Counted from the first letter of the stretch, positions 17,370-30,052 are shown. The stretch is DNA of 64,000 nt from Robertmurraya sp. FSL R5-0851 (GCF_038002965.1 NZ_JBBOOE010000001.1:4569001-4633000), one strand, 5' to 3'. The notes: generated by a model from the letters alone, not told the origin. Made by a program: numbers and translations.

Positions 17370-18638
17370 CTATGAATTCCTTTTTGCTTTCATCTCTTCG
17401 TCTAGCTTAGCAAAAAATTCTTCATTCGACTTCGTTTGCTTCAGCTTACGTAAAAATTTATCCACAAAGTCAGGTGTATCCGACATTGATTTACGGATCG
17501 CCCATAACTTATCCAAATGATCCTTCGGAATAAGTAGCTCTTCCTTACGCGTTCCTGAACGACGGATGTCAATCGCAGGGAAAATACGGCGTTCAGCTAG
17601 ACCACGATCCAGGTGAAGCTCCATATTACCGGTTCCTTTAAATTCTTCATAGATCACATCATCCATACGAGATCCTGTGTCCACAAGCGCTGTTGCAAGG
17701 ATGGTTAAGCTTCCACCTTCCTCAATGTTACGCGCCGCACCGAAGAATCGCTTCGGACGGTGGAAAGCAGCAGGGTCAATCCCCCCTGATAACGTACGTC
17801 CACTTGGAGGAATGACAAGATTGTACGCACGAGCCAGACGAGTAATACTATCCATAAGAATAATAACATCGCGCTTATGCTCCACAAGACGCATCGCACG
17901 CTCTAGCACAAGCTCGGCCACTTTAATATGATTTTCAGGCACTTCGTCAAACGTGGAGCTCACCACATCTCCAGCAACTGAACGCTCGATGTCTGTTACC
18001 TCTTCCGGACGCTCATCGATTAACAGAACAATCAGCTCTGCTTCTGGATGATTGGTCGTAATGCTATTAGCAATTTGCTTTAATAGCATCGTTTTCCCTG
18101 CTTTTGGAGGAGCAACGATCAATCCACGCTGACCAAAACCAACAGGAGAAATCAGGTCCATAATTCTCGTGCTCACATGCTTTGGTGATGTCTCAAGCTT
18201 CATTTGACGATCAGGATATAAAGGTGTTAACGCAGGGAAGTGAACACGTTCCTTTGCTGATTCCGGGTCATCGCCATTAACGGCACCAACCTGCAATAGT
18301 CCAAAATAACGCTCGTTTTCCTTTGGAGGACGAACCTTACCAGATACTTTATCACCATTTCTCAGGTCAAAACGTCTAATTTGTGAGGCTGAAATATAAA
18401 TATCCTCTGAACTTGGGGAATAGTTAATAGGTCGTAGGAAACCGAAGCCCTCAGACTGAATGATTTCAAGAACACCTTCCATAAAGAAAAAGCCTTCTGA
18501 TTCCGCACGTGCTTTTAAAATGGCAAAAATAAGTTCTTTTTTTGTTAGCTTGCTATAATAAGACACTTTAAAGGTCTTTGCTAGCTCATAAAGCTCTTTT
18601 AGCTTCATATTTTCCAGGCTTGAAATTGTTAACTCCAT
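17370..18638 (-). CDS. rho: Transcription termination factor Rho
   Basis: 422 aa from the ATG at 18638. This start ([21 protein letters not shown]) aligns with the known Bacillus N-terminus, while the longer frame upstream does not. It is a hexameric RNA-dependent ATPase that ends transcription. The N-terminal helical and OB-fold RNA-binding region ([20 protein letters not shown]) is followed by the Walker A loop [13 protein letters not shown] and Walker [17 protein letters not shown]. It lies downstream of murAB, in the conserved order. Confidence 0.97.
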   Translation of the reverse strand: MELTISSLENMKLKELYELAKTFKVSYYSKLTKKELIFAILKARAESEGFFFMEGVLEIIQSEGFGFLRPINYSPSSEDIYISASQIRRFDLRNGDKVSGKVRPPKENERYFGLLQVGAVNGDDPESAKERVHFPALTPLYPDRQMKLETSPKHVSTRIMDLISPVGFGQRGLIVAPPKAGKTMLLKQIANSITTNHPEAELIVLLIDERPEEVTDIERSVAGDVVSSTFDEVPENHIKVAELVLERAMRLVEHKRDVIILMDSITRLARAYNLVIPPSGRTLSGGIDPAAFHRPKRFFGAARNIEEGGSLTILATALVDTGSRMDDVIYEEFKGTGNMELHLDRGLAERRIFPAIDIRRSGTRKEELLIPKDHLDKLWAIRKSMSDTPDFVDKFLRKLKQTKSNEEFFAKLDEEMKAKRNS

Positions 18639-18780
18639 TAGTACACCACTCTTTTTACAAAATAAGTTGTTCCACCACAAGCTTTATGATTTTGTTCGAT
18701 AAAATGGATGGAAAGGATTGAATGTTTGAGGCTTTCTAGAAGTATAAGAAGAGATAGAGAAAGTCATATTCTATAAAGAC

Positions 18781-18802
18781 AAGGCTTTTCTATGTAAGCC
18801 TT
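18781..18802. other. Hairpin in the rho leader region
   Basis: AAGGCTT and AAGCCTT pair around an 8-nt loop about 145 nt upstream of rho. The 315-nt gap between rho and murAB holds this, the murAB terminator and presumably the rho promoter. Rho is autoregulated through its leader in B. subtilis, but nothing here proves that for this gene. Confidence 0.4.
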
Positions 18803-18894
18803 TTTAAAAAACAATTTCTATTTTACCCTTTTTATTAATTATTAATCAACATTATTTTATAGGGAAGTTATTAGTAAGGAGGATAATTTTAAAA

Positions 18895-18920
18895 AAGGCA
18901 GACGAAAGCAGGTCTGCCTT
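18895..18920 (-). terminator. Terminator of murAB
   Basis: AAGGCAGAC and GTCTGCCTT form a perfect 9-bp stem. It is followed by TTTTTTAAAATT on the minus strand. Confidence 0.88.
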
Positions 18921-18953
18921 CTTTCTATTTTTTCTTTATCTATTGTTAAAAGG

Positions 18954-20240
18954 TTATGCGTTTTTCAGCTGTTCTAGCTCTTCTTTTGTCATCGCTTCAC
19001 GCCAAATGGTTGCACCAAGTCCATTTAATTTTTCAACAAGATGGCTGTATCCACGGTCAATATGCTCAAGGCCTGTTACTTCTGTAACTCCTTCTGCCAT
19101 CAACCCGGCGATCACTAAAGCTGCGCCCGCTCGTAAATCACTAGCCTTCACTTTGGCTCCCTGAAGTTTGACAGGTCCGTGAATAATCGCTGAGCGACCT
19201 TCGACTTTGATGTTGGCATTCATTCTTCTTAATTCATCGATATGCTTAAAGCGAGCTCCATAAATCGTATCCGTCACCATGCTTGTCCCAACAGCGCTAG
19301 TTAACAACGAGGTTAATGGCTGCTGCAAGTCGGTTGGGAAGCCAGGATAAACCAAGGTTTTAATATCAACTGCTTTAAAGGATTCGGCTTTTCCTACAAA
19401 GACTTGGTCATCGCTTGTTTCGATCGGTACACCCATTTCACGAAGCTTCGCAATTAACGACTCTAAGTGTTGAGGAATAATATTATCAATTAACAGCCCG
19501 TCTCCTACCGCTGCACCAAGAATTAAATACGTACCTGCCTCAATTCGGTCAGGAATAATCGTATGCTGGCAGCCATGAAGCTCGTCCACTCCGTCAATAC
19601 GAATAACATCTGTTCCGGCACCTTTAATCTTTGCCCCCATATTTGTGAGCAATGTGGCCACGTCAATGATTTCCGGCTCTTTTGCCGCATTTTCAATGAT
19701 CGTACGCCCTTTCGCACGAACAGCCGCAAGCATGATATTAATGGTTGCACCAACGCTCACCACGTCCAAGTAAATTCTTGCTCCACGAAGCTCGTCCGCA
19801 CGTAGATAGATCGCGCCCTGTTCATTGGTCACGGTCGCTCCTAGTGCTTCAAAGCCTTTGATATGTTGATCGATCGGTCTTGGCCCTAAATGACAGCCAC
19901 CAGGCAAGCCAATTACAGCCTTTTTAAAACGACCTAGCATCGCACCCATTAAATAATAGCTTGCACGAAGCTTCTTGACCTTTCCGTTCGGCAAAGGCAT
20001 AGAGATCATTTCAGAAGGATCCACCCACATTTCATTGTTTGTAAAAGTGACCTTCCCACCGATCTCCTCGAGCAACCCTTGTAAAATCTGAACATCGGAA
20101 ATATCAGGTAATCCTTCAATCGTTACTGGTGAATCGGCTAAAATGGTCGCTGGAATGAGTGCGACTGCACTGTTTTTGGCACCACTTATACGAACGGTTC
20201 CCTTTAAAGGGTCTCCACCGGCAATCATCAGCTTATCCAT
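18954..20240 (-). CDS. murAB: UDP-N-acetylglucosamine 1-carboxyvinyltransferase, second paralogue type (MurAB/MurZ)
   Basis: 428 aa from the ATG at 20240, chosen because GAAGGGAG sits 7 nt upstream. It transfers enolpyruvate from PEP to UDP-GlcNAc, the first committed step of peptidoglycan synthesis. The catalytic, fosfomycin-target Cys is C116 in [12 protein letters not shown]. Position between rho and fsa matches B. subtilis murAB (also called murZ). Confidence 0.95.
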   Translation of the reverse strand: MDKLMIAGGDPLKGTVRISGAKNSAVALIPATILADSPVTIEGLPDISDVQILQGLLEEIGGKVTFTNNEMWVDPSEMISMPLPNGKVKKLRASYYLMGAMLGRFKKAVIGLPGGCHLGPRPIDQHIKGFEALGATVTNEQGAIYLRADELRGARIYLDVVSVGATINIMLAAVRAKGRTIIENAAKEPEIIDVATLLTNMGAKIKGAGTDVIRIDGVDELHGCQHTIIPDRIEAGTYLILGAAVGDGLLIDNIIPQHLESLIAKLREMGVPIETSDDQVFVGKAESFKAVDIKTLVYPGFPTDLQQPLTSLLTSAVGTSMVTDTIYGARFKHIDELRRMNANIKVEGRSAIIHGPVKLQGAKVKASDLRAGAALVIAGLMAEGVTEVTGLEHIDRGYSHLVEKLNGLGATIWREAMTKEELEQLKNA

Positions 20241-20482
20241 CGTTGACTCCCTTCTAAGCCATATCAATTCACACAGAATACGTATTATATCTTGTACTGA
20301 TTTGGCTCATCTTTTTTATTTTTCCATATATGCTTTTACAATAAATCTATACGAGGTATATTCTTCCACTAAAAAAATACAAAAAACGACATATACCACC
20401 CTTAATTTATAGTTTACACGAAATTTCAAACTTCATGTATGGAATTATAAAAAAGTTATAAATAGGAAATATGTCCCACTTA

Positions 20483-21130
20483 TTAATTCTCTCTAGTTTT
20501 CCAATCAGCTAAAAAGGCTTCAATCCCTTTGTCTGTTAATGGATGATTGAATAATTGCATAATCACTTTGTATGGTATCGTAGCAATATGCGCCCCGCGT
20601 AGAGCTGCATCTGTCACGTGTTGCGGATGACGGATCGAAGCAGCAATAATCTCTGTTTCTAACCCATGAACCGCGAAAATATCTGCAATGGTTGAGATTA
20701 AATCAAGACCGTTGAAACCGATATCATCTAATCGACCAACAAAAGGAGATACATATGTAGCCCCAGCTCTTGCTGCTAGCAATGCTTGGTTTGCACTAAA
20801 AATTAATGTTACGTTTGTCTTGATGCCTTCCTTAGAAAAAGTAGATACCGCTTTTAAACCTTCTGGTGTCATTGGTACTTTAATTGTAATATTTGGAGCA
20901 ATGGCAGCTAGTTCGCGACCTTCACGAATCATACCTTCTGCATCAAGCGCGATCACTTCTGCACTAACCGAACCTGGAACTAATGCTGTAATCTCACGAA
21001 GACGATCTTCAAATGAAACATTTTTTTCTTTTGCAACTAATGATGGATTTGTTGTAACCCCTGCAACAACTCCTAAAGAATACGCTTCTCTAATTTCTTC
21101 CATATTTGCTGTATCAATAAAAAATTTCAC
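20483..21130 (-). CDS. fsa: Fructose-6-phosphate aldolase / transaldolase-like protein
   Basis: 215 aa from a GTG at 21130 with GGGAGAG upstream. The open frame extends 59 codons further up, but only this start gives the family N-terminus (K)[14 protein letters not shown]. The Schiff-base lysine is K84 in [11 protein letters not shown]. This subfamily (B. subtilis ywjH/tal) is annotated either as transaldolase or as F6P aldolase, and sequence alone does not separate them. A terminator separates it from fba, although read-through is likely. Confidence 0.9.
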   Translation of the reverse strand: MKFFIDTANMEEIREAYSLGVVAGVTTNPSLVAKEKNVSFEDRLREITALVPGSVSAEVIALDAEGMIREGRELAAIAPNITIKVPMTPEGLKAVSTFSKEGIKTNVTLIFSANQALLAARAGATYVSPFVGRLDDIGFNGLDLISTIADIFAVHGLETEIIAASIRHPQHVTDAALRGAHIATIPYKVIMQLFNHPLTDKGIEAFLADWKTREN

Positions 21131-21190
21131 CTGTTCCACTCTCCCTATTACATTATTCGACTTTTTTTTCAAAATGACATCAATACAATT

Positions 21191-21221
21191 GAAACCGCCC
21201 TTTTCAAGAAAAGGCGGTTTC
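21191..21221 (-). terminator. Strong hairpin after fba
   Basis: GAAACCGCC and GGCGGTTTC pair, extended by TTTTC/GAAAA, giving about 13 bp in the fba-fsa gap. The following T-run is weak (AATTGTATTG), so it may attenuate rather than stop transcription, or stabilise the fba mRNA end. Confidence 0.7.
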
Positions 21222-21245
21222 AACTTATGAAGCAAATAAATTCGA

Positions 21246-22103
21246 TTACGCTCTACCTGAAGAACCGAATTCGCGCATTTTGCCGATAACTGTTTCTTTA
21301 ATCGCATCGCGAGCTGGTCCTAAGTATTTACGTGGATCGTATTCATCTGGTTTCGCTGCTAACACTTCACGAACCGTTTTTGCAGAAGCAATTTGGTTCT
21401 CAGTATTTACATTAATTTTTGCTGTTCCAAAAGAGATTGACTTTTGGATGTCAGCTGTTGGGATTCCAGTTCCACCGTGTAGAACTAATGGTACACCAGT
21501 AGCTGCACCGATTTCTTCCATTTCTTTGAAGCCTAGGTTAGGTTCACCTTTGTAAGGACCGTGAACAGAACCAAGTGCTGGAGCCAAGCAATCGATACCA
21601 GTACGAGATACTAGTTCTTTACACTCTTGAACATCAGCATAGATAACACCTTCAGCAACAACATCATCCTCTTGTCCGCCAACTGTTCCAAGCTCAGCTT
21701 CAACAGAAACACCTTTTGAATGAGCATACTCAACTACTTTTGTTGTAGTTTCGATATTCTCTTCGAAAGGATGGTGAGATGCATCGATCATTACTGATGT
21801 AAAACCAGCATCGATTGCTTCTTTACATTTATCAAAGCTTGAACCGTGGTCTAAGTGGATAGCCACAGGCACAGTGATTTTGTAATCTTCTAAAAGACCT
21901 TCTACCATTTTTACAACTGTTTTGAAGCCACCCATGTAACGAGCTGCACCTTCAGAAACCCCAAGGATTACTGGAGACTTTTCTGCTTCAGCCGCTTGTA
22001 AAATTGCTTGTGTGAACTCAAGGTTGTTCAAGTTGAATTGTCCTACTGCATACCCTTCAGCTTTTGCTTTATTGAGCATGTCTGTCATAGATACTAAAGG
22101 CAT
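21246..22103 (-). CDS. fbaA: Fructose-bisphosphate aldolase, class II
   Basis: 285 aa. Zinc enzyme of glycolysis and gluconeogenesis that cleaves fructose-1,6-bisphosphate. Metal and substrate sites are visible: [36 protein letters not shown] and the INVNTENQ loop. ATG start after GGAGGAAG. It lies downstream of spo0F with a 240-nt gap that contains no gene and presumably its promoter. Confidence 0.97.
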   Translation of the reverse strand: MPLVSMTDMLNKAKAEGYAVGQFNLNNLEFTQAILQAAEAEKSPVILGVSEGAARYMGGFKTVVKMVEGLLEDYKITVPVAIHLDHGSSFDKCKEAIDAGFTSVMIDASHHPFEENIETTTKVVEYAHSKGVSVEAELGTVGGQEDDVVAEGVIYADVQECKELVSRTGIDCLAPALGSVHGPYKGEPNLGFKEMEEIGAATGVPLVLHGGTGIPTADIQKSISFGTAKINVNTENQIASAKTVREVLAAKPDEYDPRKYLGPARDAIKETVIGKMREFGSSGRA

Positions 22104-22343
22104 TCTTCTTCCTCCTATTCATGATGACCTTTTATAGACAGGTTCCCTATTAGAGTTTTCCCTAAACAATTAACGTTATGTAATTTGAGACCCTGACTTT
22201 GATTGATCATCCGCTAAATTCATTTGTAATCATACCAAATAAAAATTAGAAATGCTATCAATCTTGGTCACTTTTAGAGGATGTCATAAAATAGATGAAA
22301 TGCAATCGCTACCATTTGTATATTTTGCCAAAATTTGTGGAAA

Positions 22344-22715
22344 TCAACTATTTTTTACTGGTAAATACTTCTTTACGGCTGCACGAATATCATCAATATC
22401 AAATGGCTTGGCAAAATGAGTGAGAGCTCCAAGATCCTTCGCTTCCTGAATCATATCTAGCTCTCCGTAAGCAGTCATAATGATGACACGAATATCTTTT
22501 TCAATGACTTTCATTCTTTTTAAAATTTCAATTCCGTCCATGCCAGGAATTTTCATATCTAGTAAAACAAGGTCTGGCGGGTTTTTCGTCACGATCTCTA
22601 AAGCTTGTACTCCATTTGCCGCTTGAAATGTTTCGTAGCCTTCCTTTTGAAGCACTTCATTTAACAGAATTCTTATACCAAATTGGTCATCTACTATTAA
22701 TATTTTGCCTTTCAT
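22344..22715 (-). CDS. spo0F: Sporulation phosphorelay response regulator Spo0F
   Basis: 123 aa, a single receiver domain with no output domain. Phosphorylation-site Asp53 ([13 protein letters not shown]), acidic pair D9-D10, switch Thr (VIIMTAYGE) and Lys (HFAKPFD) are all present. It carries phosphate from the sporulation kinases to Spo0B and on to Spo0A. The divergent neighbour ywjG and the downstream fba match B. subtilis. A sigma-H-like promoter is seen upstream. Confidence 0.97.
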   Translation of the reverse strand: MKGKILIVDDQFGIRILLNEVLQKEGYETFQAANGVQALEIVTKNPPDLVLLDMKIPGMDGIEILKRMKVIEKDIRVIIMTAYGELDMIQEAKDLGALTHFAKPFDIDDIRAAVKKYLPVKNS

Positions 22716-22791
22716 GAAAAGCCACCCTCTTTTTCTGGATTTTTAATTTTTTGTATGTAAATAAACGATTAGGACTATCCACCTTCATGTA

Positions 22792-22819
22792 GTTCGATAC
22801 ACTACTTAATTTCTCCTGC
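22792..22819 (-). promoter_or_regulatory. Candidate sigma-H promoter of spo0F with possible Spo0A box
   Basis: On the minus strand GCAGGAGAA (22811-22819) resembles the sigma-H -35 element RnAGGAwWW. A 12-nt spacer leads to ATCGAAC (22792-22798), one base from RnnGAAT. TGTATCGAA at the -10 end matches 7 of 9 bases of the Spo0A box TTTGTCRAA. spo0F is sigma-H and Spo0A controlled in B. subtilis. Confidence 0.6.
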
Positions 22820-22922
22820 TAACATTTTACATCAAAATCATATAAATTTTTACAGTTTGTGATTTTACCTTCCTTGTCCGTTTCTTTTATAATATATGAA
22901 GATTACGATTTGGAGGCCATTT

Positions 22923-23450
22923 ATGTTAAAAATGTTCACAACCCAACTGACTGGATTATTAAAAAAAATCCAAGATAAAGAAGACCTTTCCATCGAGGAT
23001 GGCGCAAGACTTCTTGCCCAAGCACTTATTGGAGATGGTCATATATTTATTTATGCTGCAGACGAGTTGACTGCCGTTCAAGCGGAAGCCATTCATAGCA
23101 AGGAACCTTTACAACGCGCTCGTGTTCTTGAGGGTTTGGCACAACTGGATCAGGTGACAGTTGCTGACCGTGTACTGATTTTGGCTAGAACCACTCACGA
23201 TGACCGCGCAGTCGCTATTGGGAAAGCTCTTGAAGAAAAGGGAATTCCGTTTGTATCGGTTGCTACTTTAGATGAAGGTGAGGGAGAACCACTGAATGAT
23301 ATCGCTCACGCTCATATCGACCTTCAATTAAAAAAAGGACTGCTTCCCGATGAGGAAGGAAACCGCTATGGCTACCCCGCATCCATGGCCGCCCTATACG
23401 TTTATTATGGATTAAAATTTACGATTGATGAAATTATGGAAGAGTACTGA
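22923..23450 (+). CDS. ywjG: DUF2529 family protein YwjG
   Basis: 175 aa from the ATG at 22923, which has GGAGG 7 nt upstream. The family has a SIS-like fold: the sequence alternates hydrophobic strands with loops (GHIFIYAADEL, DRVLILARTTHDDRAVAIGKAL, IPFVSVATLDEGEG). No enzyme activity is established. It is the only plus-strand gene in this stretch and stands between spo0F and pyrG as in B. subtilis. Confidence 0.9.
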   Translation: MLKMFTTQLTGLLKKIQDKEDLSIEDGARLLAQALIGDGHIFIYAADELTAVQAEAIHSKEPLQRARVLEGLAQLDQVTVADRVLILARTTHDDRAVAIGKALEEKGIPFVSVATLDEGEGEPLNDIAHAHIDLQLKKGLLPDEEGNRYGYPASMAALYVYYGLKFTIDEIMEEY

Positions 23451-23522
23451 TAGAAAAGCGGAAGCGACTTGGTCAGCCCCGACAGGCACAAGACGAACCA
23501 CGTAAGGGTCCGCACTTATCTT

Positions 23523-23776
23523 TTGGAGATCAGGTTAAGCAACCGAGCTGAGAAATAGACGGAGAAATTCCGCTTAATTAGTAATTCTTATTAAAAAAGG
23601 CTTAAATAAACGGAGAGATTCCGCCTATTGGCTCAAAAAAATGGAAAATAGGAGATTTTGCTTTGCGTAAGCGGAAAACCTCCCCTTATTTACCCCAAAA
23701 CCAGGCTCCTTTTTGCATCTAACCGGAAATTCTCCGCTTATTTTACTCATGCTGGGTACCTGCTTAAGGACAAAAC
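23523..23776 (+). repeat. Interspersed repeat, copy 1 of 3
   Basis: It starts near GATCAGGTTAAGCAACCGAG and ends at TTAAGGACAA. Inside are several near-palindromic modules of the type CGGAGAAATTCCGC, and a GGAGATTTTGCTTTGC...GCGGAAAACCTCC pair. It fills the gap after ywjG, in the same orientation as that gene. Related copies are at 40531-40766 (+) and 60742-61014 (-). Sequence upstream (23453-23520, with GTCAGCCCCGACAGGC) looks like another common Bacillaceae repeat and is partly shared with copy 3 (GGTCCGC...TTATC). Confidence 0.85.
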
Positions 23777-23835
23777 ATCTTATTTATAAAGGAGTGAGGT
23801 TTTATATAAATTTTGTTTTTGTATTCATAATAAAT

Positions 23836-23864
23836 AAACTCGCCAATTTTACTATGGCGAGTTT
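23836..23864 (+). terminator. Terminator between ywjG and pyrG (probably bidirectional)
   Basis: AAACTCGCCA and TGGCGAGTTT pair around a short A/T-rich loop. On the plus strand it runs into TTTTACTTTTTT. On the minus strand it lies 50 nt after the pyrG stop. Confidence 0.75.
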
Positions 23865-23916
23865 TACTTTTTTATATACCCACAATGATGTTAACATCCG
23901 CGGGAGGCTTTCCATA

Positions 23917-25554
<1,638 letters not shown>

Positions 25555-25632
25555 TTAAATATCAATCCATTACATTGGCAAGGGGATAAAACGATTTTTG
25601 AAGACCGATTTTCACACCTATAAAAAATAAAA

Positions 25633-25666
25633 ACGCCCCTCCTGCTAGAAATAGCAAGGGGAGCGT
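25633..25666 (-). terminator. pyrG leader attenuator hairpin
   Basis: On the minus strand ACGCTCCCCTTGCTA and TAGCAGGAGGGGCGT fold with a TTTC loop, mostly paired, followed by TTTTATTTTTT. Its C-rich 5' arm could pair instead with a 5' poly-G tract. That is the known B. subtilis mechanism: low CTP stalls polymerase at GGGC, extra G residues are added, and the G-run blocks the terminator. Confidence 0.88.
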
Positions 25667-25695
25667 GAAATTACGTTTCGATTGTTCCTTTTTAA

Positions 25696-25738
25696 GGAGC
25701 CCAAAAAGTATTCTACCTACAGCTCTGTAAAAAGTCAA
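25696..25738 (-). promoter_or_regulatory. pyrG promoter with GGGCTCC initiation sequence
   Basis: On the minus strand TTGACT (25733-25738), a 17-nt spacer, TAGAAT (25710-25715), 7 nt, then GGGCTCC (25696-25702). The start sequence GGGC is the hallmark of CTP-dependent reiterative transcription in pyrG leaders. Confidence 0.88.
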
Positions 25739-25761
25739 GTCGAGATCCTACAAAATTCGAC

Positions 25762-26334
25762 TTAAAGCTTCTCGTCGTCCTCATCATCAAAATCATCTTC
25801 TTCATCGTCTTCATCTTCATCCAGATCGAATTCCTCATCATCTTCGAGAATGTCTTCATCATCGTCTTCTAAATCTTCATCAATGTCATCATCTACAAGA
25901 TCATCATCGTCGTCTTCGTCATCGAAGTCATCATCCACATCATCGTAATCGAGCTCTTCTTCCTCTAACTCGTCATACTCTTCAATGTCAAGATCCTCGT
26001 CCTCATCGACCACTTTCTTCGCCTTTTTCTTCTTCGGCTTCACGGCTGTTACATGTTCTTCTTCGGTTTGGTCAACTGGATACCAAACGCGAAGACCCCA
26101 GCGATTTTCACCGATTGTCATAAAGCGTCCATCTATATTTAAATCTGTATAAAATTGAGCAATTCTCGCTCTCACTTCATCTTCTGTTAATCCACGTAGT
26201 TCTGTAATTTCATCCATTAATTCTTTAAAAGAGACCGGCTGTTTCTTTTCCTTAAGCAATTCAAACGCAATCTCAATTAAGGACATTTCTTGCAATTCTT
26301 CTTGAGTAACTTGTTTCAAACTCAATATTTGCAC
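25762..26334 (-). CDS. rpoE: DNA-directed RNA polymerase delta subunit
   Basis: 190 aa. The N-terminal HARE-type winged-helix domain (about 1-90, ending GENRWGLRVWYPVDQ) is followed by a basic patch KPKKKKAKK. An almost wholly Asp/Glu tail of about 75 residues follows. This is the Gram-positive delta subunit, which helps recycle RNA polymerase and makes transcription sensitive to initiating NTP levels. ATG start after AAGGAAG. Transcribed before pyrG, which has its own promoter. Confidence 0.97.
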   Translation of the reverse strand: MQILSLKQVTQEELQEMSLIEIAFELLKEKKQPVSFKELMDEITELRGLTEDEVRARIAQFYTDLNIDGRFMTIGENRWGLRVWYPVDQTEEEHVTAVKPKKKKAKKVVDEDEDLDIEEYDELEEEELDYDDVDDDFDDEDDDDDLVDDDIDEDLEDDDEDILEDDEEFDLDEDEDDEEDDFDDEDDEKL

Positions 26335-26450
26335 TTCCTTTCGCTATGTAAAACACGACAAATAAAATATGTACACAATTATTGCATATTCTTCATTATA
26401 AACAAAATATGAACCTTTATGCTAGTTCTATCTAATCGATACCAAACTTT

Positions 26451-26627
26451 TTAGTACTTGCCCTCGCTTTTCTGCCTTTTTTTCTCCTTAACAAACAATC
26501 TGACCGCTAAATAGAAGAAAAAAAAGGCCAATAGAAAGAAAGGGATGGCACCAAGCTGCAATGAGTATAGATAAATAGCAGAAACAACAGTAAGAATAAC
26601 AGCAATAAATTGAAGAAGTTGTTTCAA
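26451..26627 (-). CDS. Small two-helix membrane protein, function unknown
   Basis: 58 aa from a TTG at 26627 with GGAAGTGAG upstream. It begins (M)KQLLQFIAVILTVVSAIYLY and continues to FFLLAFFFFYLAVRLFVKEKK, so two membrane segments are followed by a short basic tail. I do not recognise the family. It lies between rpoE and icmF on the same strand, about 116 nt before rpoE. Evidence for reality is the good ribosome site, the clean membrane pattern and a stop just after a positive tail. Confidence 0.6.
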   Translation of the reverse strand: MKQLLQFIAVILTVVSAIYLYSLQLGAIPFFLLAFFFFYLAVRLFVKEKKRQKSEGKY

Positions 26628-26742
26628 TTATCTCACTTCCCGTGAAAATGGTTAGGTCCTTTGTTTGAAAAAGAACTTTCAATCTTCTTCTATTATAGTA
26701 AAAATTAGGACATTTTAGGTATGAGTTATGTAAAAAAAGTGT

Positions 26743-26782
26743 AAAGAGCAAAGAGAAAGCGTTAGCTTTCACTTTGCTCTTT
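26743..26782 (-). terminator. Terminator of the TetR-icmF operon
   Basis: AAAGAGCAAAG-GAAAGC and GCTTTC-CTTTGCTCTTT form a long stem with one mismatch and a GTTA loop, 3 nt after the icmF stop. Its minus-strand tail is TACACTTTTTTT. Confidence 0.88.
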
Positions 26783-26785
26783 TTC

Positions 26786-29700
26786 CTACATATTCCGTCT
26801 ATACTGCCCGCCCACCTCATACAACGCACGGGTAATTTGACCGAGGCTTGCTACTTTTACTGTTTCCATTAGTTCCTCGAAAATATTGCCGTTGTTGACG
26901 GCTGTTTGTTTTAGTTTTTGCAACGCTGCAGCGATTTTGTCTTTGTTTCGCTCTTGGAATTCTCGTAAATTTTGAATTTGTAGTTCTTTTTCTTCTTTTG
27001 TTGCTCGTGCCAGCTCCATATTGTCTGTTTCTTCTTCTGACGGAGGATTCGGATTCAAGTACGTGTTGACGCCGATGATCGGTAGCTCCCCTGTATGCTT
27101 TTTCATTTCATAATACATCGATTCGTCTTGGATTTTCCCGCGCTGGTATTGTGTCTCCATCGCACCGAGTACTCCCCCACGGTCATTCAATCGCTCGAAT
27201 TCTTGAAGAACCATTTCCTCCACCAAGTCCGTAAGCTCCTCCACAATAAATGAGCCTTGAAGAGGATTTTCATTTTTCGATAAGCCATGCTCTTTTGTAA
27301 TAATCATTTGAATCGCCATCGCACGACGCACTGACTCTTCTGTCGGGGTCGTAATTGCTTCATCGTATGCATTCGTATGAAGCGAATTACAGTTATCCTG
27401 AAGAGCCATTAGGGCTTGAAGCGTGGTGCGGATATCGTTAAAATCAATTTCCTGTGCATGAAGGGAGCGCCCGCTAGTTTGGACATGATACTTCAGCTTT
27501 TGACTTCGCTCATTCGCCCCGTACTTCTCTCTCATCACGGTCGCCCAAATACGACGGGCCACACGTCCAATTACCGTATATTCAGGATCAAGTCCGTTAG
27601 AGAAAAAGAAGGACAAATTCGGAGCAAAATCATCAATATGCATACCACGGCTTAAGTAGTACTCCACATACGTCAATCCATTGGCAAGTGTAAAGGCCAG
27701 CTGAGAAATAGGATTGGCCCCAGCTTCAGCGATATGATAACCAGAAATCGAAACGGAATAATAGTTACGCACTTTATGATCAATAAAATATTGCTGAATA
27801 TCTCCCATCATTCGAAGCGCAAACTCTGTTGAGAAAATACATGTATTCTGCCCTTGATCTTCTTTTAAAATATCGGCTTGAACCGTGCCTCTCACCGTTG
27901 AAAGAGTGGCGGTTTTGACATGAGTCCATTCTTCAAGTGTAAGTGGTCGACCTAGTTCCTGCTCCTTTATTTCCACTTGCTGTTCAATGGCTGTATTCAT
28001 AAACATCGCCAAAATAATCGGAGCCGGACCGTTAATCGTCATCGACACAGATGTGGAAGGATGGCATAAATCAAAGCCATCATACAGCTTTTTCATATCG
28101 TCTAACGTACAGATGCTTACACCGCTTTCCCCAACTTTTCCGTAAATATCTGGGCGATAATCCGGATCTTCTCCATACAAAGTGACTGAGTCAAACGCCG
28201 TACTCAAGCGCTTCGCATCGTCATCCTTTGAGAGATAATGAAAGCGGCGATTTGTCCGTTCTGGTGTTCCTTCCCCTGCGAACTGACGCTTCGGGTCTTC
28301 CCCCTCACGCTTAAATGGAAACACTCCTGCAGTGTATGGAAATTCACCTGGAACATTCTCTTTGTACACCCAGCGAATAATTTCTCCATAATCCTTGTAT
28401 TTCGGTAGTACCACCTTCGGAATCAATAAGCCGGACAAGCTTTTGGTTTTTAAAATCGTTACGATTTCCTTGTCGCGGATTTTGGTCACAAAGTGGTCGG
28501 AGCTATAGAGCTTTTGTTTTTCTTCCCAAGAAGATAACACCTTTTTGGTTTCGGCAGTAAGCTTTGCCTCCACCCCAGCCTTGAGTTCCTCTAACGCCTT
28601 AATTACTTCTTGACCTGCACTTATTTCTTCAATAGCAGCAAGCGTCCCTTCTATTTGAAAAAGCTTTCGAGCAAGATTCGCCTGTTCCTCCGATTTTTTA
28701 TGGTAACCTCGAACCGCATCTGAGATTTCACGTAAATAGTAGCGGCGATCCGTAGGAATAATGACGCTCTGCTTTTCTACAAGAGCATTTTTGGAAAAAG
28801 TGGTCAGTAATGATGAGCCCGTTTTTTCATTTAATGTCTCAATCAATGCCGCAAACAGAGCATTTGTGCCCGAATCATTGAACTGGCTTGCAATCGTTCC
28901 GTATACCGGCATCTCATCCAGCTCTTTTTCAAAAAGCATGCGGCTTCGCTGATACTGCTTTTGCACTTGTCGAAGTGCATCTTCAGATCCTTTTCGTTCA
29001 AACTTATTGATCACGATTAAATCCGCGTAATCAATCATGTCTATTTTTTCAAGCTGTGATGGAGCTCCAAACTCACTCGTCATAACGTACATAGAGACAT
29101 CACAAATCTCCGCGATCTCTGCATCCCCTTGGCCAATCCCACTTGTTTCTACGATGATGAGATCAAAGCCAGCCGCCTTGACCACCGCAATCGCGTCTTG
29201 AATAGCAAGCGATAGCTCGGTCTTTGATTGTCTGGTCGCTAAGCTTCGCATATATACTCTCGGGGAAAAAATGGCATTCATTCGGATTCGGTCCCCGAGC
29301 AGTGCTCCCCCCGTTTTTTGCTTGGTTGGGTCAACCGAGAGTACCGCGACCTTTTGCTCCGGTACTTCATTAATAAAGCGACGAATCAGTTCATCGGTTA
29401 ACGAGCTTTTTCCCGCACCACCTGTCCCTGTAATCCCGAGGACAGGAACCGATTTTTGCCGTGCCTTGACCTGCTGCATCACGGTTTCTACCGCAGCGGC
29501 ACTTTCTTTATTAGCGCCCACCTGCTGCTCGGCAAACGTGATCAGCTTGGCTGTCGCAATCGTGTCACCCGAATCTAACTTTGAAAGATACGTATCCACC
29601 TCTGACGTAATAGTTGGATAATCGCACTCCTCTAGCATACGATCAATCATTCCCTGCAGTCCAAGCAATCGCCCATCCTCAGGTGAGAAGATGCGTGCAA

Positions 29701-30052
29701 TGCCATACTGATGAAGTTCCTTAATTTCACGAGGAATAATTACCCCACCTCCACCGCCATAAATACGGATATGAGTGGCACCCTTTTCCTTTAGAAGATC
29801 ATACATGTACTTAAAGTACTCCACATGTCCTCCTTGGTATGAGGAAATCGCAATTCCTTGAACATCCTCTTGAATCGCCGCATTCACCACTTCTTCAACC
29901 GAGCGGTTATGGCCCAAGTGGATCACTTCAGCTCCACTTGCCTGTAATATCCTTCTCATAATATTTATGGAGGCATCATGTCCGTCAAACAAGCTAGACG
30001 CGGTGACAAATCGGATATGATGCTTATGTGTATATGTTGGTTTCTTATTCAT
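26786..30052 (-). CDS. icmF: Fused isobutyryl-CoA mutase (IcmF)
   Basis: 1088 aa. The N-terminal B12-binding domain has DGHDAS with the cobalt-ligand His at residue 25. A MeaI/ArgK-type G-protein chaperone domain follows (P-loop [12 protein letters not shown] at 207-218). The rest is the large acyl-CoA mutase TIM barrel ([30 protein letters not shown]). It interconverts isobutyryl-CoA and n-butyryl-CoA, and in some species pivalyl-CoA. It overlaps the TetR gene by 4 nt, so the two are translationally coupled. Nearby beta-oxidation genes would use its product. Confidence 0.97.
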   Translation of the reverse strand: MNKKPTYTHKHHIRFVTASSLFDGHDASINIMRRILQASGAEVIHLGHNRSVEEVVNAAIQEDVQGIAISSYQGGHVEYFKYMYDLLKEKGATHIRIYGGGGGVIIPREIKELHQYGIARIFSPEDGRLLGLQGMIDRMLEECDYPTITSEVDTYLSKLDSGDTIATAKLITFAEQQVGANKESAAAVETVMQQVKARQKSVPVLGITGTGGAGKSSLTDELIRRFINEVPEQKVAVLSVDPTKQKTGGALLGDRIRMNAIFSPRVYMRSLATRQSKTELSLAIQDAIAVVKAAGFDLIIVETSGIGQGDAEIAEICDVSMYVMTSEFGAPSQLEKIDMIDYADLIVINKFERKGSEDALRQVQKQYQRSRMLFEKELDEMPVYGTIASQFNDSGTNALFAALIETLNEKTGSSLLTTFSKNALVEKQSVIIPTDRRYYLREISDAVRGYHKKSEEQANLARKLFQIEGTLAAIEEISAGQEVIKALEELKAGVEAKLTAETKKVLSSWEEKQKLYSSDHFVTKIRDKEIVTILKTKSLSGLLIPKVVLPKYKDYGEIIRWVYKENVPGEFPYTAGVFPFKREGEDPKRQFAGEGTPERTNRRFHYLSKDDDAKRLSTAFDSVTLYGEDPDYRPDIYGKVGESGVSICTLDDMKKLYDGFDLCHPSTSVSMTINGPAPIILAMFMNTAIEQQVEIKEQELGRPLTLEEWTHVKTATLSTVRGTVQADILKEDQGQNTCIFSTEFALRMMGDIQQYFIDHKVRNYYSVSISGYHIAEAGANPISQLAFTLANGLTYVEYYLSRGMHIDDFAPNLSFFFSNGLDPEYTVIGRVARRIWATVMREKYGANERSQKLKYHVQTSGRSLHAQEIDFNDIRTTLQALMALQDNCNSLHTNAYDEAITTPTEESVRRAMAIQMIITKEHGLSKNENPLQGSFIVEELTDLVEEMVLQEFERLNDRGGVLGAMETQYQRGKIQDESMYYEMKKHTGELPIIGVNTYLNPNPPSEEETDNMELARATKEEKELQIQNLREFQERNKDKIAAALQKLKQTAVNNGNIFEELMETVKVASLGQITRALYEVGGQYRRNM

